NCBI GenBank assembly: GCA_036362985.1
Contig: JAYGXS010000002.1
Coordinates: forward strand, 94,936,559 to 95,000,558
DNA length: 64,000 nucleotides
Direction of reading: 5' to 3'
Source: Ligula intestinalis
Lineage: Eukaryota; Platyhelminthes; Cestoda; Diphyllobothriidea; Diphyllobothriidae
The notes beneath the pieces were generated by a model. That model worked only from the letters and a program-made list of their open reading frames with translations, was not told the origin of the DNA and ran no database searches. The position numbers were made by a program, and so were the translations under genes. Positions 12,401 through 24,400 of the stretch are shown here, one piece after another (positions within the stretch are counted from its first letter, which is position 1; every line of letters begins with the position of its first letter).

Positions 12401-15400
12401 TTTCAGTCTGCGTCTCAGTCCACCAGTCGGTCATTCCGCACAAGCATACACTGAGCAACTGCTCTGCCGGCGCTGCGTGATATTTAAAGCATTGTTTCCC
12501 CACGTGCAAATTTAAAGCAAACGAAAACAGCAGAATTTATCTGTACACATAAATTTCGGCGGGGCCTGTCAACTGCTTCCTCTCTTCGCATAAACAAGAT
12601 AGCAAATGGTGAACACAACATTTCGAATTTTTACAGAACCATTTTTCCACGCGGCAAATAGTCAGTAATAATAATATCGCCTTTAAATTTCGGAAGGAAT
12701 AGTAGAGATGGGAATTCACAAAAAAGTGCTCATTAAATGTACAGTAGCCGCGGAAGATAATGCAACGCTAATTATGAAAACACTATTGTGATTCATTCAG
12801 TTTATTGAATTCTGCAAAAGCCTTAACTTAGTTAAACCGTCATTTTACTTAGGTTTATTAAGATAAATAAACATTAGTTTTGGGGAAATTGGGAGAAGGC
12901 TCATATAGAAAGAGTTTCCTAGCGAACCACACCGCACGTTAATGTTGATAATTCTAAGAAGAAACTCCAAAATAAATAAAAAAGGTACAGAAGATATCCC
13001 TTCCAGAACTGGAAATGTTTATACGAAATTGCTCAGAGTGAAGTGATGCCAATTTAAAGGAATCCAATTTGTTTGCAGCAACATTAAACATATGTGTTTC
13101 AGAAATTATGTTTAGCTGTCTGGTGAAGTATCTTTGTAAAAATGCATTAACAGAAGAGTTTTTGTTTGAATGCAGCAATGAACCACAAATGTACTTCAAT
13201 AAAAACCAAATGTCTAACATGTTTTCGTAGATTTAACACAAATAATGCCTTATTTAATGTAAGTAGTGCAGAAAAATAGTTTTTGTATACTTTACAATCC
13301 AATTTTACTTTATTTAGAAACGGAACAGACGAAAGATTAATAAGTACTTCAAAAAATGGCAATGCATATGGCCAGTTTTCTTTAATTCGCCAGTATATAT
13401 CTGAAAGTGGAATTAATATACTCAGGCTAAAGGTAAACCATTATAAAGAGAAAAGTTCTTTTATTTCCAGTCAAATTAAATAGTTTATCTTCAGAGAAAT
13501 TCAAGGAATTCTCGAATTTCACTGTGACATTACGTTAGAGAAATTTAATATACACAGAAGTTCGTCAGCCGAATATCTAACCAAAGCGATTTCTAAGAGG
13601 TAACCTTTTGTGGAAAGTTTTTTTATTAATTTTACGAATAGTAGTTGCAGAGTTATACTGCTGACATGATTTACTCTTGACAATGTGGTTTGCTGTTTCG
13701 AGGCATTGCTACAAAGAAGCAACATGGTCATCATTCTAAGAACTTATATCCAAAAACACTTTCTTTCGGTAAATACTCTTTATATATACCTTATTTTAAA
13801 GTTTTTGGTGTAAACGTCGAACAGATGCGCAAATGATGAATTGATCAGTAAAGATAGTAAAAACAAGCAATTTGATGGCACACTTTTTTCGATGACATTC
13901 AATTAATACGTAACCGGTAAGAACAGGCTTTACATAATATTTTGACTTCAGAAAAATTCTTTTATTATATAGAAAGTGGTTGCTTCGAGTTTTCAACTTA
14001 ACACAATACCTAAATTTATTGTTCTAATTTCGAGCTCTTTTTTACGTCTCTAGAACCACGGCATTATCGAGAAAATTTTATATTCCGTTAAGAAAACTTA
14101 GTAATTCCTATAGTTATTTTAAGTACTTAATAGGCCTTATGCCGTCCATTACTATTTCTATGTTTTCCTAAATATATTTGCACTGGTATTGGAGAAATGA
14201 CCAAACTTATACAAATTAAAGAAAATTACGTAATCAACGGCGACCACTGTAGGCATGCGATTACCAGGGCAGGTGGAGATTAGCCACTCTGTCTAAATGC
14301 TTACGTAGGTTGGGTTCTTCCCGTCGTACGTAGACTGCTTCCATGTAGTACAAGGCCCGAATTTTTCCTTCTCGAGCGAGAACTCGGAAAGACTGTTGAG
14401 GTCGACAGAGTGACTAATGTCTAGTAGGTGTTTTGTGATTGGGGACCGTGGCACTTTGTTTTCTTGTTTAAAACGCCAATTAGGTAAATGTTCAGCTGAC
14501 CTGGTTGCGTAGTCGTAAAAAGTCATACGGCTTGTGAAATGCACAGATCCACGGAGAACTATCTCCCCTTGAAGTTCATGCAAAAAGTCAGGATTATTCG
14601 TGGGGAAGACTACTCTACCTCGACGAACCCATTCATCCTTTGTTGGTCCCCGTTCTCCCATCACCGATGGCCCAATTCAGCAATGGGAAGCTAGGGGATT
14701 TAGGAATAGCCTCCGATTTCAGGATCTGCACAGAGTATCACTCTCGCTTTGTCATCTTCTTCTGACTTGGGTTGTTTACCAATGTCCGGACCGTGGTTTC
14801 GCCGTGCACCTTGCACCCGAAACTCGTCACATATTTGTAGCTCAGCGCATTTCCTTCCTCACTATAAACAACCTGATGCGCTTGAAGCCATCGCAGTGCG
14901 CTAAAAGCCGTGGCTTGAAGGGTTGCCAACTGAGGGGATAACTTTTACACTGGAGTCAGTCAAGCGTATGTGGAGTGGCTTACTGTTGGCAGAATGTCAA
15001 ACTCAATGGTTCCTTTTAATGCGGTCTTTATGGCGCTCCCGCATACAAGGAACACTACCTAGCAAGGTGGTGCTGTTGTGGTGTGTGTTGGAGGGCGTTT
15101 TGCATACACCACCTGCATCCTCCCCTATCTGCGGTCTTCTCAACTTTTGTCTTGACATCGGGTTCAGCTGTGGGAGTTGTCAGAGAGTAGGGTAGATCCA
15201 GTGAGTCCACTTTTACTGTAATCAAGCCGTAGTCACCACGTCTGCCTTCAGAAGCTCGTGGTGGACATCGTCGAGAGCGAAGGTCGAACTGTCATGGACG
15301 GACGACTGGGTCCTCGGACGGATCGGTGTACGCTTATCTGCTATAGTTGTGTATATACACACTATCCGCTAGGATATGCTCGAGAACCCATTGCGAATCA

Positions 15401-18400
15401 GGAGGAATCGTGAATATTTGGTACGAGTAGCTAAATATGCTGAGTTCTAAAGTTTATGCCCTAAATATGACCAACCTCGTGTTCCCAAAGCATGTTAATT
15501 TCATTTAGGAGAGAAACAAATACTCGACGTAAAATGAGGGTACAGTATTGTCCAATAGGTGTACTAATATTATCCCTGGGATAATTTGTTAGCCACTTTT
15601 TTTATTTTAAATTCACGGTAAGATAAAATTAAGTAACGAAAGGACTTGCAAACTTACTGGCCTAAGTTTTATTTGTCATTATCAGGAAGGTAAGTTTTAA
15701 AGGTCACCGAAATCATATAATGAAGGCATAATTCAGTAAAATAAATAAATCATATGCGTATTGTGCGTAGAGGCTACGAGGATTTAATCTATCAAACATT
15801 ATACCAAGACTTACAGAGGACTAATACGTTGTCAAAATATGTGTATGCTCTAATTACAATAAAGGGAGAGAGAGCAGAAACACACACATATATTATAAAA
15901 TCTGTAATAAAAACAGTATTATGATGTAAAAGCTGGAAATCGTAAGCCCATTTGCAGGTTTTTTTGAAGAGTTCGGAAATTTCCTGGATCTTTGAAAAAG
16001 CAGGAATACAGATTTATAAGCTTTTAGTGCAAATTATGTGCAGTTGCGAATCCAGAAATGTGAATACACGGGGTACATATTGAAATTACAACAAGCGTGT
16101 CGGGCACTTATTTCTGAGACCTGTATTCCAACTCTCTGAGGTTTCAGCTTTTGATTCAAGATCATTGTTTAGAATCCAGTCTATTCTCAATTCGGATTAT
16201 CCTTCACTCGGATTGTTACTCGAACGAATTACGAATTTATTGGCACAGGGTGGTTGATTTATACACTTCGTGGTAGAATAGTCATTTGCATGCCCTCGAT
16301 GTGAAGTCTAAACACCCGAGTGTCCGAACACTGCCCTGTGTTCGAACGCGAAGTTATGCCCCTGGAAGATGGCCACGAGGGATTGTTTGTCTTCTCTTCT
16401 AACGGCCACGTAGTGTTACCACATTCTCGTCAAGACTTGTTTACCACTTTCACCAACATAACTGACAGTACAGGAAATTCATTCAAAAAACGCCTACAAA
16501 GCGTTTTATTAACCCTAAATGGAGGAGCAACATGGCGCGTGGTGCATAAAATAAAGACCTCAAACCGCGCTGATCAGGTCGCCATATATTTTTTCGTCTC
16601 CCATATATCAGGTTCGACCTCCACGGTTGCGTGATGGAAGGGAGTTGAGAGGTTTGTGCCCGTCCAACACCCAATTTCCTCGCTTTAATGAAGCTAAAAA
16701 GTTAAATGTCGAGGCTGACAGAGCTACCAGCTGACAAATCACAGCAGCTCACCTCTGCCCTGTGGGCCAGACCAGAGTGGTTTATGCTTTGAGGGACCTT
16801 TAGGGCAACTCTCGTGCTGACGTGGCACCAAGACGAGTATTGTAGGTATTGAAATGCAACCAGTCATTTCTGGCAGTATGCCCACTTTCGGCACCACCAA
16901 CATCCTCAAATTTGTCTTACTGTTGTTAGGAGAGTGGAAGTTATGTGGATTTCAAGTTGCTTTCCCTATCCATCGACCTTCTTCCTATCAAAATTCCCCC
17001 GTAAGTCATATTCGCACTCTGGACAGTAGTATTGGCCACAATATGCGAAGGATGAACAACCTAATTGCAGACTAAATTTCGACCCACAATAAAGGAGCTT
17101 ACTCTCGTTGGAAGCTTAGTATTCAATAAGTTTTCAAATATGTGTATGTGTGGTGTGTCCGTACGAAGACGTTTTTGCGACCACAATGAGGCACGCATGC
17201 ATCCACATTGCACGGATATACCATATTTTCTGGACAACAAGGCGCATTGAAAAGCGAATTATTATTTTTTTTTCAAACTAGAGTGAGCCTTATATATCAA
17301 TTAATTCTGGTGTCTGACCTCGAAGCTATTTTATGTGCTAATCCATAGGCGGAAGCGTCGCGGAGTAATGTATATACTGTGCTTCACCATAATATTATTC
17401 CGTGTGTATTTGGAGGTGGCCTGTCGCTGATGCGCTTGAAGCCATCGTGGTGCGTAAAAGCCGTGGCTTAGAGGGTTGCCAACTGACGGCATAACTTGGA
17501 CACCGCGGTCGGCCCAGCGTCTATCTTTTTGTGGTGAGTGGCTGTCTGCAAGCTCAGAGTCTGGTTCAATGGCTCCTTCCTAATGTGGCCTTTATGGTGC
17601 TCCCAAGCGAGAGCCTACCTAGAGAGGTGTGTTTTTGGTACGCATGTTGAGTCTTCGTCGCGCTACCCGTGTGCGCCCTCCCTCATCTTCGGTCTTCTCG
17701 AATCTGTCTTGGCATCGGGTTCGGGAGTGCTGAGAGAGTGGGGTAGATTCTCCGACAGTCTACGTTCACTATAATCCCGTGGGGGTCACCACGCTGCCTA
17801 AGCCCGCTGAGGCTCAAGGTGGACATCGTTGAGAGCGACGGTCGAACGGTGGTTTCACTGTACACTTTGAACCTGGAGACCCGTCGCATGTTTGCAACTT
17901 CGTTCCACCGACCCCCTTTATGGTTTTTTATTTTCCCTTTTTTTCGGTAGGCCACTGTGCTTGAAGAAATGCCACCCTTCCCTGAACGCGATTCCAGCAT
18001 CCTGGCCAAGTTGAAGGCCAAGAAGCCGGCTACGGAGTCACTCTCGGGACCTAAGGCGGATCGAACCACCCAAAAGTCACCAAGCACATCAGCTGACGCA
18101 AAACCCAGTGCCGCTGCCGTAAGTTTCCATCCCTCTTTATTTTTCATGCACCTCTTATGTACGGCGCACAAGTCGTGTAAACTGCTAGAGTTGGCGAAAG
18201 TTTGATAATTGCTCGAAAGCTGGCATTCACGCATGTAAGAAAACCTGGAAATAATAATGAACAACCTTAAACACATTTTTACTTTTTAAAAATGTAAGAA
18301 GTACTACTTGCTTGTTACAATAATTTAAACGTTCCTAATCTCTAATTTTCGGAGACGTAAAATAGCTCTAAATTATCCTATCGTCAGTTTGAAGGTTAAC

Positions 18401-21400
18401 GGTATTGCTTTCGCTTTATCAGAATAACTTATCTTTAGTTAAAACGTTTATCCATTTTACAGTTATTGGATAAAAATTTATTCAATATCGTCCATTAAAT
18501 TCGGGCATATCTTCGAGCTTTTTCAGTGTCTTCAAGTTTTCGTCCATAAATCCAGATCCCGATGGACGTTTATATTGACACCTCAAAATAAGATTTCAAT
18601 TAAGATCATTAATCAAAAAATGAGTTTTTGGATAGTAGTTTTTATGAAGATAGTCGTAATTGAAATTGCCTTCAAACAGCAAGGCGCATCGTCGAGGAAA
18701 AAGAACGTCCGAAGCAAAAGTCCGATATTGTAAGTCCTAAGATTAATAAAAAAAAATCTTTTTGTGGTAGGTCACCTCTTTAAAAGAACTCTGTAATTAG
18801 GTATTAAGCTGACGAATTTACTTGCATTTTACCTTTTTCCAAGGTAATGTCAAAAGTTTTTTGACAAGTTATTTTTAAATTTACCTGAAGACAAATGGTT
18901 CAATTTGACCGGAGATGAGAGAACTTACTTTTCTCTTTACTTTTGATTGTTTTCCACCATAGTGGATAACTTCACACATAAGCAAAAATAATTTTTAAAA
19001 CTATAATTATTACTTGTTTCTTAAAATGAATGCAATTCCTTAATCTTTGACTCCCTTGTATCTTAACAATGTCGGACAACATTTTCCGGTTCTGAACGAG
19101 ATACGTTTAACACTTTTTTCACTTCTTTTGGAGTTCTTCCATAGGATAATCCATATTATTTTTAAAAAATGGTTTTGTCGTACTAGTGTAAGAAATTTTT
19201 TCGATATTATTCTACTCCCGATCTAGCCTAAGTTAATGTCCATTATCCTAGATAAACTTAACTGACAGAGAAATTTTCCTGATAAGAAGCTTTCTCAAGA
19301 TTAAATCCACTCAGTGCATCAAAATAACGAGGCCAAATATATGCTAAATTACCAAGTCAAATTTTGTCACAATCATTGCATAAATTCGTAAACATACTGT
19401 ATAAAGAGATGGGCTTTGCTTTGACATTGTCTATCCTACTCCTTATGCAGTGTGGAATGTCGTAGAATACCTTATTCGTTTTCCCATTAGTCGACTTGCC
19501 TTTCATGCAATTTTGTTTCTAGCTAACAAGTAGAAAATCTATTCCAAGTCAGGTTAGTTTAGTTTGAAAGCTTTCCCAAAGTACGCAGAATATTTATTCG
19601 TTTGTATTTGGATATTTCACACGTACCATTTTCGGGATGATCTACCCGTCGCAGTTTTGCGGAATTCTGCAAAAGCGTGCTATTCGCTGCTTGGCTACCT
19701 CCTCTTGGTTATTGTTTATTATTATTATGATATCATAATAGAATGATTGCTGTTCATGTCTTATTTGTTTTCAGTGTTGGTTTTTTAAATTGTATCATTG
19801 TAAATTGCTTTCGTTTCACTTTTTTCGTCTGTTTGTTTTCAGTTTTTTGTTTGCTTTTTAACTGTTATTTTGTTTACTGTTTTAGATAGGGCTTCCTCGC
19901 GAGGCCGCTTTTGTCTATGTTAAAACCATACAATAATCATTAAAAACAGCAGAAAACTCCTGAAAAATACTAAAGTCACTTTACAATTTTTAGTAGGCCA
20001 ACTTTCCGCTGATTTTCTCTCTTGTCGGTGGAAAAGTCGGGCTACTGAAAATGTTAAAGGGCTTTTAGTTATGAGTCAAAGATAAAAGCGGCCTCAAATG
20101 AAGGCCCTTCCTAGACGGTTAAGTCTGCAATTATTTCTGGTCGTAGGTAAACTGGGGTTTTGTAACGGGTGTTCCGGTTGCATTTCATCCAATTTTACAT
20201 TTTCGTGCTTCCGCTGTAAATTTTACGAAAATAAAACAGGATGGGAAACTTGGCACATGTCGTCTTTAGCTCGCTACCACTATCGTCCCTAGTCTGTCTA
20301 TGCTCTCGTCATGAAATCATGCGGCCTCTTAGTCGCGCGCTGTAGTCAGCTTCGTGCTGTTTGCCTTAATGATGGATTTCGGAAGTGGTCGTCCAGAGCT
20401 TGTAATTGGGTGGTCAGTTATCATGAACAGCAAATAGCAGTCACTATACAGTGGTCGCCGTTGATTACGTAATTTTCCTTAATCTCTATAAGTTCGGTCA
20501 TTACTCCAATACCAGTGTAAATGTATTTAGGAAAACATCGAAATAATAATGGACGACATAAGGCCTATTAAGTACTTAAAATAACTATAGGAATTACTAA
20601 GTTTTCGTAAAAGAATATAAAATTTTCTCGATAATGCCGTGGTTCTAGAGACGTAAAAAGAGCTCTAAATTAGAACAATAAATTTAGGCATTGTGTTGAG
20701 TTGAAAACTTGAAGCAACCACTTTCTATAGAATAAAAGAATTTTTCTTTAGTCAAAATATTGTGTAAAACCTGTTTTTACCGGTTACGTATTTATTGAAT
20801 GTCATCGAAAAAATTGTGCCATCAAATTGCTTGTTTTTACTATCTTTACTGATCAATTCATCATTTGCGCATCTGTTCGACGTTTACACCAAAACCTTTA
20901 AAATAAGGTATATATAAAGATTATTTACCGAAAGAAAGTGTTTTTGGATATTAGTTCTTAGAATGATGACCATGTTGCTACTTTGTAGCAATGCCTCGAA
21001 ACAGCAAACCACATTGTCAAGAGTAAGTCATGTCAGCAGTATAACTCTGCAACTACTATTCGTAAGATTAATAAAAAACTTTCCACAAAAGGTTACCCCT
21101 TAGAAATCGCTTTGGTTAGATATTCGGCTGACGAACTTCTGTGTATATTAAATTTCTCTAACGTAATGTCACAGTGAAATTCGAGAATTTTGAGAATTCC
21201 TTGAAGTTTTCTGAAGATAAACGATTTAATTTGACTGGAAATAGAAGAACTTTCTTTTCTCTTTATAATGGTTTACCTTTAGTCAGAGTATATTAATTCC
21301 ACTTTCAGATATATACTGGCGAATTAAAAAAAACTCGTCATATGCATTGCCATTTTTTGAAGTAATTATTAATCTTTCGTCTGTTCCGTTTCTAAATAAA

Positions 21401-24400
21401 GTAAAATGGGATTGTAAAGTATACAAAAAACTATTTTTCTGCACTTATTATATTAAATAAGGCATCATTTGTGTTAAATCTACGAAAAAAGGTTAGACAT
21501 TTGGTTTTTATTGAAGGACATTTGAGGCTGATTGCTGTATTCAAACAAAAAGTCTTCTGTTAATGCATTTTTACAAAGATACTTCACCAGATAGCTTAAC
21601 ATAATTTCTGAAACACATATGTTTAATGTTGCTGCCAACAAATTGGGTTCCTTTAAATTGGCATCACTTCACTCTGAGCAATTTCGTATAAACATTTCCA
21701 GTTCTGGAAGGGATATCTTCTGTACCTATTTTATTTATTTTGGAGTTTCTCCTTAGAATTATCAACATTAACGTGCGGTGTGGTTCGCTAGGAAACTCTT
21801 TCTATATGAGGCTACTCCCAATTTCCCCAAAACTAATGTTTATTTATCTTAATAAACCTAAGTAAAATGACGATTTAACTAAGTAAAAGCCTTTTGCAGA
21901 ATTCAATAAACTGAATGAATCACAATAGTGTTTTCAAATGTATGCCAAATTGTCCAGGCAAATTTCATTATTAGCGTTGCGTGGTCTTTCGCGGCTACTG
22001 TAGATAGGGAAAGAGAAGGTGTTTCGATAACCGGACTCGTAGTTTTGCTCGTCTGTGTTTTTGGACTCTCGTCTGAGATAAAAGGTATCGGCGAAGGACA
22101 AACACCAGTTAAAGGAGACAGAGCCGTCGGCCCGGAGATGCCTGCGCAGGACGATGTCTGCCGGTGCCAAATCGATTAATCGATTGACTGAGTTCTCATC
22201 CAAGGCCCAAGCTTTAATCAATTCTCGACCTGTCTTGTTGCCGGCGTGGGCGATTATCCTCGCAGCTGTAATCTGGCGCCGGCATACATCGATCTGGGCA
22301 GCCATCTCCGGACTGACGGCACTGGTAGTCGATTGGCCCCTGCCTCCTATGACTGTTGCTTGTCTTCTGTTGACGCCCACTATCTCTGACGATGGCCTCC
22401 AGCAAGAGTCCGAAAGCTGACATAAATAAAACTATGATTGTGGTGATCGAAACGCCTTCTCCTCTATCTACATATATACCTGGGATGCGAACATTTGCCT
22501 CAATTTGTGAGTGGTCGCTATTTTCTAACTTGTACAAGTCTTTACCGAGCTGAAGGTGTAGAAACTCGCGGAAGATCCAAAGAGTTTTAGCGCCTCTTTG
22601 TTACCCCCCCCCCCCACCCTTCTGAGATTCTGAATCGTTACGTTGCTGTTAACTGCCGAATGTTGGCTCTTTCTAACCGTGCGTTTGCGCAACCCTCTGT
22701 CCTATGAATGCAGACGACGGATACAGCCAACGCTGCTGGCAACCTTGCTATCGAGGGAGACCTTCTCGGTCTGGGTGTTCCCGCTCTGGCGGCACCCGCA
22801 GTGTCCTCCTCCTCGTCAGGTGGCGTGGCCGATGGTGGTGGTGGCATTTCCGCCGTCTCAAGCAACGCCTCGGATGCCAACCTGCTCATTGATATTCTCG
22901 GCAACGGCATTATGGAGACATCTTCTGCTGCCTCCGCCGCCGTAACTACTGCCCCAATTGCCCCCTCAACAACGACTACCCCTGATTTAAACACTATCAT
23001 GCAAGTTCTATGTCTTGCCCCTCTTTTTTGCTCTTTCATCGTATGTACAGTAGTAGATATAATGGGGTGACCAGAATGGCCATTTCTGGTTTATCAGCTG
23101 TCATCAGCGAGTTATAACCAATCTCAAGGGTTGAAACCTCCGGGACCTTTGACCATTGAGTTTACCACTCTAATATTCCACCACAGGCTCGTTGCATTGT
23201 CGGTTGAGATCGGAAATATGATGAATATATGGGCAACGCCGATCTGCTAATGGAACAATTAAGTTCCGTTTCGTCCTGGAGCTCACAATTAGAGCTCGCG
23301 CAGGCAGCCACATAGCGTCTATAAGTATAGGATTTGATGGATCGGACAAGGTAAAGGGAGACTCGAATATTCATTTCTGGCTTTTTAGCCCTCCTCAGTC
23401 AGTCATACCCAATTTTAAGGGTCTGGACCCCAAAGATTCGAACCCGGGACCTTCGGCCATTGAGTTTACCGTTCTACAATTGCACCACCACAGTATTAGT
23501 TAGAGCGCGTTGTCAGAGATTTCGCCCAGGGGGGGTATCGACCGGACAGCCGCCATGTGTACCACAGTAATGCAGATGCAGGGCGTGGGGGGTAGTAGTG
23601 TGTAGTTTATCAAATCCCATGTTGCCACTGCCCTTGCCGTTATGCAGGCCAGACTGCACAATTGTTCGGCAACGGAATATGGGAGCAAAGATGGTTCGTT
23701 CGGAGAAGCAACCTGTTGTCTTACGTCGTGGCAACAGTAGCTTATGAAGCCCCACACATTAATGCCTACAACCTGCATGTTTTCCTAGGAAAACGGTGTT
23801 TATCGGATTTTATGGGTGGCAAATTAGGACACGCAGTGGAATATACTTTAATGAATGCTAAATGCATTTTTATTTTACTGTATTGACCCCTAACGCTGAT
23901 CAGATTTTGCCCCCCTTTCCCCCCCCCCCCCCCATTCCCCCTCCCCTGGCAACCGTCCTACTTTTTCTACTAACCCGCATAGTCCATTTACTTAATTACC
24001 CTGTAAATGTAACGGGCTGATGAGAATTATTGAAAACAAACGTATGTTCGCCAATTCATCTTCTGAATTTTTTAATGGGAATTTTTGAAAATTTAAGTAT
24101 TGAGAAGTGTTGTCGATTTATATCTGTAGATTTCCTTAATCTGTATTATCATTTAACTTATCACGTAAAAACCCGATTATCAAATTGCAGTTTTCTTAAA
24201 TTTCCCGAAAAATTGAAATAGTGGTTAGAAAGTTGTCTACTTCAACTTACCTGAGGTCCAACTTGCCGTTCTGGAGTTAGATTAGTATAGTCCGCAGCGC
24301 GAAGCGCCGCGCACACCGTCAATTTACATGCAGAACAACCTGCTCCCAGCGGCCGCGGGAAGCAAATTTGACTGCATTTTTTCACTTTAAACTTACTTCT

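Larger units (their letters stand above)
9272..17950 (+). other. AP2A intron, 8.7 kb, AT-rich with PLE and pogo-like elements
   Basis: Contains PLE remnants (9905-10390 and 12480-14560), a telomere-like tract, a TA-flanked transposon and two copies of a 400 bp repeat. The 15300-17400 stretch shows no recognisable coding or repeat structure by eye beyond low-complexity AT. Confidence 0.8.

Noticed and set aside
21934..22537. Overlapping ORFs on both strands in the 22 kb region
   Set aside because: They are produced by the two arms of an inverted-repeat element; frames differ between arms, so no selection on protein is seen.
22638..23039. Long minus-strand ORF opposite AP2A exon e
   Set aside because: Shadow of the GC-rich, low-complexity hinge exon; no homology.
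24010..24050. CTGATGAG followed by GAAAAC, hammerhead-like
   Set aside because: The sequence between the boxes cannot form a stable stem II and no stem III or cleavage triplet fits; chance match.
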